Origin: Collinsella sp.
Lineage (GTDB): Bacteria; Actinomycetota; Coriobacteriia; Coriobacteriales; Coriobacteriaceae
DNA length: 64,000 bases
Assembly (NCBI GenBank): GCA_019419525.1
Contig: DXZU01000004.1
Span: 1 to 64,000 of the forward strand
Direction of reading: 5' to 3'
Shown: positions 8,483 through 17,250 of the stretch, piece by piece
How the letters are laid out: every line of letters starts with the position of its first letter
Position numbering within the stretch: the stretch's first letter is position 1
Made by a program: the position numbers and the translations under genes
The notes under the pieces: generated by a model
The model's input: the letters and a program-made list of their open reading frames with translations, nothing else
Database searches by the model: none
What the model was told of the DNA's origin: nothing

Positions 8483-8595
8483 TGAGATCCCCTCTCAGAA
8501 AGAAATTTCAGACGTCTATTATCCCCGCCTGGGCCGACTTATTATCGCAAGCACCGATTCAACATCCTACGATGCATGGACTCGCGGGGGCAAGA

Positions 8596-10395
8596 TTAGC
8601 AGTCCGCACCCTGCGCGTGGACCGTGCGCTTCTCCCGATACATATTGTGGTCGGCGACACGATATACATCGGCCAGCGTATTTCCAGCCGTCTCGACGGT
8701 CGCCACGCCAATCGATGCGCTGACCGTCAGGGCCTCATCGCTTACCGCGGCAAGACCGAGACGAAGATCCTGTTCCAGCCCGAGCGCAGACTCGTTGTCA
8801 GTATGGGGGCAAACCAGCAAAAACTCGTCGCCGCCAAGGCGCATCGGCAGATAATCCGCACCAGCCACCCGCCGCAGCACGGACGCCGTCCGTCGCAGCA
8901 GTTCATCCCCCATCTCGTGACCATAGATGTCGTTGGTCCGCTTGAGATAATTGCAGTCCAACATAATCACGCTCACGGGCAAGTCCTCGTTTACCAGGCT
9001 ATCTCCGCGCGATTCAAGATAGTTGCGGTTGCGAAGCCCCGTCAGTTTGTCTTGATATGACAGCTCCTCGGCATGCTTGACCATCGATATGTTGTGCGTC
9101 GCCACGACGACCGACTCCAGCCGGCCTTGCTCATCGCGATGCTGGGGGACAACCTGTAGCGAGTACCAAGCGCCTCGACAATCTCGCACCTCGGCAGCCA
9201 AGTACGGTACGCCCTCCATACGTTCACGAAGCGAACTTATATCTACGAGTCCCACAACCGCTTCGCGGCTTTCGGGGCTCACGATATCCCGGCAGACCGT
9301 GTCCATAAAGTCATATGCCTCGCTGTGCTCGGCAAATATCTTCGCTATCGCCGGCGACATATTGATCCCCTCGATCTCGAGGGTGTCGAGATGCAAAAGA
9401 AAGGTCGAATCGTAGATGGCGCTTATGGCATTGATAATGCCGAGCTGTTTATCCTTTTCGACCAAATTGCGGTGGTCAACGATATTTCGAGCCAACAGCA
9501 CCACAACCCAAAACGCAAGACACACCAAGACGCCGACGGCGACAAATGAAATCCTGTCAGACATGACCTCAGATTTGGGATATAGCGCAAACAGGCGGTA
9601 GTCCTTATATGCCGCACGCACAGCATACCATTCGTCTCCTCGATATTCGATGCGCGTCAGGCCGTCGTCTTTCCACTCAACTCCTACGCTGGTGAGGAGT
9701 CGGGCGAGCGACACGTCAGCATCGGCACTGTTGGATGAGACAATCTCCGCATCCTCCATAACAAGCACCGTGGGACCCTGGTGGAAGGTACTGTTCGAAA
9801 GCACGTCGGCTATGGCATATGAATAGTCGTCCGCCGTATCGGAAACAAGTGAGCGGTATGCCAGGGCAACGCCGTCGCCATACGGAACAGCACAGACGGC
9901 AAAAACGACACCACGGCGCTCATCGACAGTTGAGTAGGTCACTTTGGAACCTTGATACATCGATGCGACCGGCGAACAGGCCAACTCATCTCGCCACAAC
10001 ATGAGCGGATCGCGACCATCGATGTCGTAGTGGGCAGCCATATGGCCATCGGAGTCCATGACCATCAGCCCCGAAAGGTTCTCGGCATGGACAAATTGCT
10101 CGATAAGATCGTCGTTAACCTCAACGCGATCAGAGGACAGGAACGTCACAAACGATTCGACCGCGGCGAGCAAATCGTGCGTCGCCTCGGTTTTTCTCCC
10201 CTGTTCGTAGCGGTCATATTTTTCGCAAGCGTTCTCCAAAAACACCATGGTTTCTTGGCCAAACCCAAGCGTTTTTTCGAGGCAGCGATGGGTTCCAACC
10301 GTATACAACAGGCCTAACAAGACGGCGCTGACAATAACGCTGGCAGCTATGACGTTCAGAGTCTTTCGACTCAAACGGTGCTCATCAGTTGTCAT
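8596..10395 (-). CDS. Membrane diguanylate cyclase (PAS-GGDEF)
   Basis: 599 residues. TM1 is near 10-30, then a long extracytoplasmic sensor region (about 40-275, Cache-like in layout), TM2 (about 283-303), a PAS-like region (about 318-425), and a GGDEF domain from about 440. The active-site motif GGDEF is intact at 521-525, so synthesis of c-di-GMP from GTP is expected. The position of the usual RxxD inhibitory site carries AGAD, so product inhibition may be absent. The start codon overlaps the stop of the preceding substrate-binding gene by 4 nt (ATGA), which suggests that ligand binding and cyclase control are linked. Confidence 0.92.
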   Translation of the reverse strand: MTTDEHRLSRKTLNVIAASVIVSAVLLGLLYTVGTHRCLEKTLGFGQETMVFLENACEKYDRYEQGRKTEATHDLLAAVESFVTFLSSDRVEVNDDLIEQFVHAENLSGLMVMDSDGHMAAHYDIDGRDPLMLWRDELACSPVASMYQGSKVTYSTVDERRGVVFAVCAVPYGDGVALAYRSLVSDTADDYSYAIADVLSNSTFHQGPTVLVMEDAEIVSSNSADADVSLARLLTSVGVEWKDDGLTRIEYRGDEWYAVRAAYKDYRLFALYPKSEVMSDRISFVAVGVLVCLAFWVVVLLARNIVDHRNLVEKDKQLGIINAISAIYDSTFLLHLDTLEIEGINMSPAIAKIFAEHSEAYDFMDTVCRDIVSPESREAVVGLVDISSLRERMEGVPYLAAEVRDCRGAWYSLQVVPQHRDEQGRLESVVVATHNISMVKHAEELSYQDKLTGLRNRNYLESRGDSLVNEDLPVSVIMLDCNYLKRTNDIYGHEMGDELLRRTASVLRRVAGADYLPMRLGGDEFLLVCPHTDNESALGLEQDLRLGLAAVSDEALTVSASIGVATVETAGNTLADVYRVADHNMYREKRTVHAQGADC

Positions 10396-11264
10396 GAATT
10401 TCCTCCTTGCCCGCCCGTCGTCGCTCCTGTCTTGTAATTGCCCACAATACGGTCAATCGTGCCATCTCGATCCATGTCGAACAGCGCGGTATTGAGATCC
10501 TTTACGACCGATCCTTCATAGCTGTCATCAAACGCGACGCCCAGGTCAACCGTCATAACATTGTCGGCAAACACACGGTAAACGCCGGGATACTGAGCAA
10601 CGAGTCGGTCAAGCGACTGGACATCCGCCATCCAGCAGTCAACGTACCCTTTGACTAGAGCGGCTTTGCAGAGTTCGGCAGAGCCATATGATTTGATTTG
10701 AACGTCCGACGAGACCCCCAAATCCCCCGCAAGCAATCGGCGTTCACTCACCGAACCCGCAATCACCGCAATGGTCTTACTTCCATCGAGATGTGCCAAG
10801 GACTTGATGCCACTCGTTTTCTTGGCGGCAACCGAGACCGTCACGGTTAGATACGGCTCGGTCCAGTAATACTTATCCTCGCGATAACAGGGAGAATAGT
10901 CACACCACAGACAATCGATATCACCGTTTTTGAGCAGCCGGTCGCGATCGTTCCAGTCAATATCGACAAACTGTGGCTTGAGCCCCGCACGCTTGCAGGC
11001 CTCGCGGGCGATGTCGATATCGATACCGGCGTAATCGCCCGTGGTATCGACATACACATAGGGGTCGTTATCCGTAACGCCGATTTTGAGCACCGGGAGA
11101 TCTCTATCGGCTTCATTCGAGGAGGAAGAACTGCTTCGAACGGTATACGTCAGGGCGCCCGCACAGACGGCAACAAGGAGTATGAGCGTAAACGAGACGA
11201 TGGTGGCCCGCTTGATGCGTCTGGGCACGTGCCCCCTTTCATCGAAACAGCAGTCGGAGTTCAT
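10392..11264 (-). CDS. Membrane-anchored family 3 solute-binding protein
   Basis: 290 residues. One N-terminal helix (about 21-41) is followed by a Ser/Glu linker and a type-3 periplasmic-binding-protein fold, with LKIGVTDNDPYVY at the start, DYAGIDIDIAREACKRAG, and IDCLWCDYSPCYRE in the hinge region. Such proteins bind amino acids or similar polar ligands. There is no transporter permease or ATPase next to it; instead it overlaps a diguanylate cyclase gene by 4 nt. A sensory role is therefore more likely than uptake. Longer starts up to 11321 would run into the purB terminator, so I chose the ATG at 11264, although its ribosome site is weak. Confidence 0.85.
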   Translation of the reverse strand: MNSDCCFDERGHVPRRIKRATIVSFTLILLVAVCAGALTYTVRSSSSSSNEADRDLPVLKIGVTDNDPYVYVDTTGDYAGIDIDIAREACKRAGLKPQFVDIDWNDRDRLLKNGDIDCLWCDYSPCYREDKYYWTEPYLTVTVSVAAKKTSGIKSLAHLDGSKTIAVIAGSVSERRLLAGDLGVSSDVQIKSYGSAELCKAALVKGYVDCWMADVQSLDRLVAQYPGVYRVFADNVMTVDLGVAFDDSYEGSVVKDLNTALFDMDRDGTIDRIVGNYKTGATTGGQGGNS

Positions 11265-11292
11265 TTTATTACCCGGGCGCATATGCGACAGT

Positions 11293-11327
11293 AAAAAAAG
11301 CGCCTCGCCCAAGACGGGCAAGGCGCC
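11293..11327 (-). terminator. Terminator of purB
   Basis: On the minus strand GCGCCTTGCCC pairs with GGGCGAGGCGC around a 5-nt loop, followed by TTTTTTT. Strong intrinsic terminator. Confidence 0.9.
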
Positions 11328-11369
11328 AAAGGTTGAAATGCATCCGCAAGCGGTCGAATTAGGTTAACC

Positions 11370-12716
11370 CTACTCGAAGCTCAGCTGCTCCAGGCGATCG
11401 AAGACCGTATCGATGCGGGTGAGGAAATCCCACGGATCAAAAATCTCGTCGAGCTTCTCCTGGCTGACGGTGCAGCGCGGATCGGCCTCGAGACGCTCCT
11501 TAAAGGTGGGGCCAGAGACACAATCCTGCACCTCGTGCCAGGTGGCCATGGCGTTCTCCTGCACAATGGCGTACGCATCCTCGCGGGTGATACCCGTATC
11601 GACGAGGGCAAGCAGGACCTTGGAGGAGAAGATGAGGCCGCGGGTCTTGTTGAGATTGGCCATCATGCGGGCCGGATACAGCTGCAGGCCGTCGATAACG
11701 CGAATGAGGCACTGGAACATATGGTCAAGCGCGATGAAGCTATCGGCCTGGGCGACACGCTCGGCGGAAGAGTGCGAAATGTCGCGCTCGTGCCACAGGG
11801 CGACGTTGTCGAAGGCGACCTGGGCGTTGGACTTCACGACGCGCGACAGACCGCAGACCTTCTCCATGGTGATGGGGTTGCGCTTGTGCGGCATGGCGGA
11901 GCTGCCCTTTTGGCCCTTGCGGAAGGGCTCCTCGGCCTCGAGTGTATCGGTCTTCTGCAGGTTGCGGACCTCGGTCGCGATGCGCTCGCAGGTGGCCGCT
12001 GTAGTGGCAAGCACGCCGGCAAGATAGGCGTGGTGATCGCGGCTGATGACCTGCGTGGACAGCGGGTCGTGAACCAGACCCAGGTGCTCACAGACGTACT
12101 CCTCGACGAGCGGCTCGATGGAGCTGTAGGTGCCGACGGCACCGGAGATGGCACCGAAGGCAACGTTCTTGCGAGCATCCTCAAGACGATCAAGGTCGCG
12201 CTTGAGTTCCCATGCCCAAGAGCCAAACTTCATGCCGAAGGTCATCGGCTCAGCATGGATGCCATGGGTGCGTCCGGCGCAGAGCGTATTGCGCTCCTCG
12301 AAGGCGCGGCGCTTGCAGATCACGCCGAGCTTCTTGACGTCCTCGATAATCAGGTCACACGCCTGAGTAAGCTGATAGCACAGAGCAGTATCACCCAGGT
12401 CGGAGCTGGTCATACCGTAGTGAACCCAGCGACTAGGCTTGGGCTCGCCCTCGGGAACATCGGCGTCGATATATTCCTTCATGTTGGTCAGGAAGGCGAT
12501 GACATCGTGGCGCGTGACCTCCTCGATCTCATCGACCTTCGCCTTCTCAAAGTTGGCATGGTCGCGGATCCACTGGGCTTCGTCTTTAGAAATGCCGATC
12601 TTGCCGAGCTCCGCCTGGGCCTCGCAGGCTAGAACCTCGATCTCCTGCCAAATGGCATACTTGTTCTCGAGGGAGAAGATATGTCCCATCTCCGGGCGGG
12701 TATAGCGATCGATCAT
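11370..12716 (-). CDS. purB: Adenylosuccinate lyase (PurB)
   Basis: 448 residues. It catalyses two eliminations of fumarate in purine synthesis: SAICAR to AICAR and adenylosuccinate to AMP. The fumarase/aspartase signature GSSAMPHKRNP is present, as are the catalytic histidine segment TSSDLGDTA and the AGRTHGIHAEP motif. The ATG at 12716 is preceded by AAGGAG at proper spacing; 14 further in-frame codons upstream have no ribosome site. It is monocistronic, with its own terminator. It acts directly after the purC product and after purA, both elsewhere in this window. Confidence 0.96.
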   Translation of the reverse strand: MIDRYTRPEMGHIFSLENKYAIWQEIEVLACEAQAELGKIGISKDEAQWIRDHANFEKAKVDEIEEVTRHDVIAFLTNMKEYIDADVPEGEPKPSRWVHYGMTSSDLGDTALCYQLTQACDLIIEDVKKLGVICKRRAFEERNTLCAGRTHGIHAEPMTFGMKFGSWAWELKRDLDRLEDARKNVAFGAISGAVGTYSSIEPLVEEYVCEHLGLVHDPLSTQVISRDHHAYLAGVLATTAATCERIATEVRNLQKTDTLEAEEPFRKGQKGSSAMPHKRNPITMEKVCGLSRVVKSNAQVAFDNVALWHERDISHSSAERVAQADSFIALDHMFQCLIRVIDGLQLYPARMMANLNKTRGLIFSSKVLLALVDTGITREDAYAIVQENAMATWHEVQDCVSGPTFKERLEADPRCTVSQEKLDEIFDPWDFLTRIDTVFDRLEQLSFE

Positions 12717-12818
12717 AGCGGCTCCTTTTTGGTTATTGGCACGTTGGTCGTAACTCAACCATTGTACCGTGCGCGGGTGCGAGTATGGGCAGCAGGCATT
12801 AACCTAACATTTTGGAAT

Positions 12819-12877
12819 TGGAGCGGGCAACGGGACGTCCGCGTATTTGCTTCGCAAATCCGCACCGGCTGCGGTCG
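12819..12877 (-). repeat. tRNA-tail repeat element, outer copy
   Basis: It carries 17 nt identical to the 3' end of the nearby tRNA-Gly (GGAGCGGGCAACGGGAC on the plus strand). A 48-bp block at 12830-12877 is repeated exactly at 12961-13008, 131 bp away. The block holds a hairpin around TTTGCTTCGCAAA. It is unlike a CRISPR repeat: there are only two copies and no uniform spacers. Confidence 0.7.
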
Positions 12878-12949
12878 ATCTCCTCGGATTCACGGAGACG
12901 ATGGGGAAGACTTTGTTGAATTGGCCGTCCCAAGGTCTCCCGCGCTCGA

Positions 12950-13089
12950 TGGAGCGGACGACGGGACGTCCGCGTATTTGCTTCGCAAATCCGCACCGGC
13001 TGCGGTCGCCTATCGGCGACCTTGCCTGCTCGCTATAAACGCTTCGCGTTTATTTAACGCTCGCACCCTGTCGGGTTCGAGTCCCGGCA
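12950..13089 (-). repeat. tRNA-tail repeat element, copy 2
   Basis: It contains a second, degraded tRNA-Gly 3' end (GGAGCGGACGACGGGAC), the 48-bp block (12961-13008), hairpins around GGTCGCCTATCGGCGACC and AAACGCTTCGCGTTT, and a closing T-arm-like palindrome GGGTTCGAGTCCC. The layout parallels the tail of tRNA-Lys at 1333-1452. No protein is encoded. Confidence 0.65.
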
Positions 13090-13097
13090 CTTTATTG

Positions 13098-13130
13098 AAA
13101 AAGGCACAGTAACGAAACGTTACCGTGCCT
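13098..13130 (-). terminator. Terminator of tRNA-Gly
   Basis: On the minus strand AGGCACGGTAACG pairs with CGTTACTGTGCCT around a 3-nt loop, then TTTTT. It lies directly after the tRNA and before the repeat tail. Confidence 0.8.
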
Positions 13131-13140
13131 GAAATTCGAA

Positions 13141-13215
13141 TGGAGCGGGCAACGGGACTCGAACCCGCGAGTGTCAGCTTGGGAAGCTGATGCCTTACCA
13201 CTTGGCGATGCCCGC
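13141..13215 (-). tRNA. tRNA-Gly (anticodon CCC)
   Basis: 75 nt including an encoded CCA. The acceptor GCGGGCA pairs with TGCCCGC. The anticodon stem TCAGC/GCTGA encloses the loop TTCCCAA, and the T-arm is GGGTTCGAGTCCC. Cloverleaf complete. Confidence 0.93.
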
Positions 13216-13512
13216 TTGTGTGTTGGCTAGTATAACGCGGTTGTCTTGTTCGATACAAGGGTGGCGATGCTTGTTTTAGCTGTGGAGATTCGTTTGAAAA
13301 TCGCATCAATTGTGGAGATGAGGACCTTTGGCCTCCTGTTCTCCTTATCTTCTACCTGCGCTTTTGCCTGATTGTTGTATTTGAGCTCAATTTGTCAGGG
13401 ATTGGGCAAGCTTTTGGTCAGGCTCCGGTACTTACCCGCATGAACCTCGGGGGTAGCCTCATCCTACGCGTCGCAACCTCCCCATGCGGCGCACGAGGGA
13501 TAAGGAGCAGCC
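13216..13512. other. Intergenic region between tRNA-Gly and the adhesin
   Basis: Contains the leftward tRNA-Gly promoter (13229-13258) and the rightward leader of the adhesin gene, including its ribosome site AAGGAG. I see no further gene or conserved RNA in it. Confidence 0.5.
13229..13258 (-). promoter_or_regulatory. Promoter of tRNA-Gly
   Basis: On the minus strand TTGTAT, an 18-nt spacer, then TATACT, about 13 nt before the tRNA 5' end. Confidence 0.6.
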
Positions 13513-16500
13513 ATGTCCAACTCACCCACGCACTCTGTCCACAGCGCAATCGCAACAGGTCCGCTGCTCCTGCTCCTCTTCCTGCTGTTCGGCTGCCTGG
13601 CACCGGGAGCCGCATTTGCCGTCGATGGCTACGACCAGCTCGGCTTCCGTACTATTAGCGATGATTGTGGGCCCTTCTTCATCGGCAAGTATGAAGCTCA
13701 AGACGCCTCGATTGCCTACTGCATGAACCAGGAACGCCCCGGGCCCACCAAGCCGGGCGGTCCATGGCTCAACTTTGATCAAGGCTGGGTGTGGCTCGAC
13801 GACGAGTTCGCGGCAATCGTTTGTCACGGATATCCTACCGCCACGTCGTTTGGCGGTTACCGTCTTTCACCCGATCGCGCCCGCGCCGCCACCCAGCTTG
13901 CCGTATGGATGCTCAACGGCACTACCCATGTCGACGGCACCTACTCCTACACGACCGCTCAGGGCAAAACCAAGAGTGGGCACTTTACCGCCGACAATGA
14001 AGTCGTGGCGGCTGCGCGGTGGCTCCACGACAGCGCAAAATCAGGAAGCATCAAAGCCGCTCCGCACCGCGCGCGGCGCTATCTAGGAACCGTATCGGGC
14101 GGCAGCAGACGTCAAGACATGCTCTATGTACTGCCGGCGGTCTCTGTTTCCTTCCAAAAGCAGTCTGCAAACGCTGCCATTACCAGCGGAAACAATACTT
14201 ATCAGTTTGACGGGGCAACATTCGATGTTTTTGAGAGCGCCAGCGGCGCGCGTGTCGGCACCGTCCAGATGGACAGCAACGGTCGAGCGCAGGCAACACT
14301 CCTACCCAACACGGCATACTACCTAGTTGAGACAACAGCGCCAGCTGGTTATATCCCCCGGCACGATCACATTGCCTTTACCACGACGGATAACGGCGGA
14401 TACGTCACCATTGATGAACAACCCGGCACCATTACCTTGCGCATTGTAAAGCTCGACGCCGCAACGAATGCAGGCCCCCAAGTTGGGGCTTCGCTCGCAG
14501 GAGCAGAATTCGTGTGCGTATCGCAATCAACCCCTGGATGGACACAAACTCTCAGGACCGATGAAAGCGGTCGAGCTACCCTCACCGATGTCCCCCTGGG
14601 AACCTTTACCATCTATGAATCGAAGGCGCCCGAGGGCTATTTGCCCTCCGGTGACAGTTGGTCTTACACCGTTGGAGCCGACCAACTCGGCGATTCAGGC
14701 GTGGTCGAGATCGAATCGCGCGTTTCCGATATCCCCATTGCGTTTGACCTTGAGATTTCAAAATTCAAGGACTACGGCAATAGCGATCAATCCGGCCTGG
14801 AGCAGCCGGCAGGAGATGTTGTCTTTGAGGTTGTCAGTAACAGCTCTCAGCAGGTTGTTGGCACACTGACCACAAACATCTATGGCTTTGCCTCCACCAA
14901 AGATCAGCCCGAAGCATGGTTTGGCGCAGGCAAGCGACCCGCCGGTGTCCACGGAGCCATCCCATACGACCGCGCCGGCTACACCGTTCGTGAGGTTCCG
15001 GAAACCGTCCCAGAGGGTTTTAAACGTGCAGGGGAATGGACCGTCGAGGCCAATCAGATTTCCGACGGCGCCGAGCTTCAATATATCGTGGACAACCACG
15101 CTCTGTCGACGCATCTCCAGATTGTAAAACGCGATGCCCAAACAGGCGCTTCTGTTCCCCTAGTCGGATTCACCTTCCAACTCCTCGACAGCAATCACAA
15201 ACCTGTCTCACAAACTTGCTGGCATCCAGCACATAACGTAATGGACACCTTTACGACTGACGCGACCGGGACCGTCACACTGCCCGAATCGCTCGTGCCG
15301 GGCACCTATTATGTACGCGAAACCTCGGCCAAAGAGCCCTATCTTGTCGGCAAAGAGATCGAGGTAAACATACCCGCCGACATGAACCTAACGCCCGTTG
15401 CAATCGCCTCGTATTATGACCACGCCGCGACCGGAAACATCAGGATCGTTAAAACCGATGTCGTAGACGGCAGCAGCCTCGCGGGCGCCATCTTTGAGAT
15501 CCGTGCCTCGGGTGATATCGTGCGCCCCGATGGTAGCATTGCCGCGCTCGACGGTGAGACCGTCGCGACCGTCGCGACGGATGAAACTGGAGAGGCACGC
15601 GCGGACGACCTCCCGCTGGGATCTGGCACCGCACGCTACGAGGTTGTCGAGACTCAAGCGCCGGCAGGCTTCTTACTCGACCGGACGCCCCATATCGTAA
15701 ACCTCGCTTATGCCGACCAAAAAACGCCCGTTGTAGAAGCACGGCTTAACGTATCCGACAATTACACCAAGGTTGATATCTCCAAGGTCGATGCAAGCGG
15801 AGAGCAGGAAGTGGAAGGTGCACAGCTCACCTTATATGGTCCCGATAAAACCGAAATAGACTCCTGGACCTCATCCGACAAGCCGCACCGCATCGAACAT
15901 CTTGCACCCGGCACCTACTCGTTGCGCGAAACGATGTCTCCGCGGACCTATGACCTTGCCGAGGAGATAACGTTTGAAATAAAGGATACGGGAGAAGTCC
16001 AATCCGTCGCGATGAAGGATGCGCCCATCGAGATCAAAGGACAGGTCGACAAGCGTCAGGAACTTGTCCAACCTATCGGGAAGGGTCTGCTGGCCAACGG
16101 CGATGGTAAAAATCGCGCCGCGACGCAAACCAATACGGACGGACTTTTCTCCTATACCATCGACGCTCGAAACGATTCAGCTACCTGGGTTGATGAGTTT
16201 ACGATTACCGATGATCTTGAGTGCGCCAAAGACGGCACGGCGAGATTCGTCTCAATCGAAACCCCCGTCGCCATCGGCGACCTCAACGGTCTGTGCAACG
16301 TGTGGTATCGCACGACGCCGTTGGACTCGACAGACGTCGATGAGCCGGCAAACGCGACGCTTGACGATGGGCACGAAAATCCTTGGCTTGAGTCCGACGA
16401 AGTAAAAGAGAGTCTGGGTGAAGATTGCCGCCTCGTCGATTACGACGGCTGGCACCTCTGGAAGGCGGATGTCTCGACCACGGAATCCGCCACACTCGAG

Positions 16501-16944
16501 GCGAAAGAACTCGACCTTGCATCCAATACCGTCGTGACGGGCATTCGCATTGAATACGGTGCAGTAGCCGCCGACTTTACGACTCGAAGCGATACGGATT
16601 CTTGGACCCGTGATGATCTCAAAGATGAGCACGACGACCTTGACGATGCCAAAGCAATCCTTGGCACAGATGCTCGGGGCGCAGTCGTGCACATGCAGGC
16701 AACGTCGGCTTACACACCCCAAACTGCACTCACCAACAGCGCACGCGTCGATCTTTGCCGCAACGGCGGCGGCGATAAACTTGAGTCACATGACGAGGAC
16801 AGTGTCATTCAACGCTGTACCCTACCGCAGGACCTACCGGCAACAGGATCAGCTCCCATCGCCGCTTGCATCACCGCGCTCCTGACCTCGGGTGCCGCAG
16901 CCCTATGGTTCGCTCGCCTTAGGTCAATCCCAAAGAAGCGCTAG
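13513..16944 (+). CDS. LPXTG thioester (TQXA)/SpaA-repeat surface adhesin
   Basis: 1143 residues. A signal peptide ends near AFA36. A TQXA thioester domain follows, with candidate bond partners Cys70 in AYC and Gln128 in TQLAVW. About five SpaA/Cna-B type repeats follow, each opening with a K-x-D-like motif (IVKLDA, ISKFKD, IVKRDA, IVKTDV, ISKVDA), the kind that forms Lys-Asn isopeptide bonds. A larger C-terminal domain precedes an LPATG sorting signal (1108-1112), a hydrophobic helix and a basic tail. It should be sortase-linked to the cell wall and may bind host surfaces covalently through the thioester. The ATG has AAGGAG 5 nt upstream. It is plus-stranded amid minus-strand genes. No sortase gene is in the window. 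Confidence 0.93.
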   Translation: MSNSPTHSVHSAIATGPLLLLLFLLFGCLAPGAAFAVDGYDQLGFRTISDDCGPFFIGKYEAQDASIAYCMNQERPGPTKPGGPWLNFDQGWVWLDDEFAAIVCHGYPTATSFGGYRLSPDRARAATQLAVWMLNGTTHVDGTYSYTTAQGKTKSGHFTADNEVVAAARWLHDSAKSGSIKAAPHRARRYLGTVSGGSRRQDMLYVLPAVSVSFQKQSANAAITSGNNTYQFDGATFDVFESASGARVGTVQMDSNGRAQATLLPNTAYYLVETTAPAGYIPRHDHIAFTTTDNGGYVTIDEQPGTITLRIVKLDAATNAGPQVGASLAGAEFVCVSQSTPGWTQTLRTDESGRATLTDVPLGTFTIYESKAPEGYLPSGDSWSYTVGADQLGDSGVVEIESRVSDIPIAFDLEISKFKDYGNSDQSGLEQPAGDVVFEVVSNSSQQVVGTLTTNIYGFASTKDQPEAWFGAGKRPAGVHGAIPYDRAGYTVREVPETVPEGFKRAGEWTVEANQISDGAELQYIVDNHALSTHLQIVKRDAQTGASVPLVGFTFQLLDSNHKPVSQTCWHPAHNVMDTFTTDATGTVTLPESLVPGTYYVRETSAKEPYLVGKEIEVNIPADMNLTPVAIASYYDHAATGNIRIVKTDVVDGSSLAGAIFEIRASGDIVRPDGSIAALDGETVATVATDETGEARADDLPLGSGTARYEVVETQAPAGFLLDRTPHIVNLAYADQKTPVVEARLNVSDNYTKVDISKVDASGEQEVEGAQLTLYGPDKTEIDSWTSSDKPHRIEHLAPGTYSLRETMSPRTYDLAEEITFEIKDTGEVQSVAMKDAPIEIKGQVDKRQELVQPIGKGLLANGDGKNRAATQTNTDGLFSYTIDARNDSATWVDEFTITDDLECAKDGTARFVSIETPVAIGDLNGLCNVWYRTTPLDSTDVDEPANATLDDGHENPWLESDEVKESLGEDCRLVDYDGWHLWKADVSTTESATLEAKELDLASNTVVTGIRIEYGAVAADFTTRSDTDSWTRDDLKDEHDDLDDAKAILGTDARGAVVHMQATSAYTPQTALTNSARVDLCRNGGGDKLESHDEDSVIQRCTLPQDLPATGSAPIAACITALLTSGAAALWFARLRSIPKKR

Positions 16945-16951
16945 CGCGATG

Positions 16952-16990
16952 AAAAAGCGGGCGAGCCAGTCCCCCGGCTCGCCCGCTTTC
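16952..16990. terminator. Bidirectional terminator
   Basis: GCGGGCGAGCC pairs with GGCTCGCCCGC. The T-run is strong on the minus side (TTTTT) and short on the plus side (TTT). It sits between the convergent adhesin and small membrane-protein genes. Confidence 0.85.
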
Positions 16991-17010
16991 AATCATGTAA
17001 ATCGCCGCAT

Positions 17011-17229
17011 CTACTCTGCAGACGAAGATCCACCATCAACGATTGCTTGCTCGGACTCAGGAATCCCATCGGCACCCGTGCTCTGTTCTTGCTCCACCTC
17101 TTCGCTGATTGCGGAGGCGGGGGTCGAGCCCTTCGCGCCCACGATGTAGGCAGCTCCAAACCCTAACGCAATGGCAATCAAGGTCAAAATCACGTAGACA
17201 GGCCAATGGCGCTTAATATACGAAAACAC
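17011..17229 (-). CDS. Small single-helix membrane protein
   Basis: 72 residues: a short basic N-terminus, one transmembrane helix (about 11-31) and an acidic Ser/Glu-rich tail. The GTG start has AAGGAG 6 nt upstream. It lies 21 nt after the M28-like gene on the same strand, so they are probably co-transcribed. No family recognised. Confidence 0.65.
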   Translation of the reverse strand: MFSYIKRHWPVYVILTLIAIALGFGAAYIVGAKGSTPASAISEEVEQEQSTGADGIPESEQAIVDGGSSSAE

Positions 17230-17250
17230 GTTGACTCCTTAGAGCTCCGT

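Noticed and set aside
12819..13090. Possible CRISPR array
   Set aside because: Only two copies of a 48-bp block, no regular spacers, no cas genes, and clear tRNA-derived parts.
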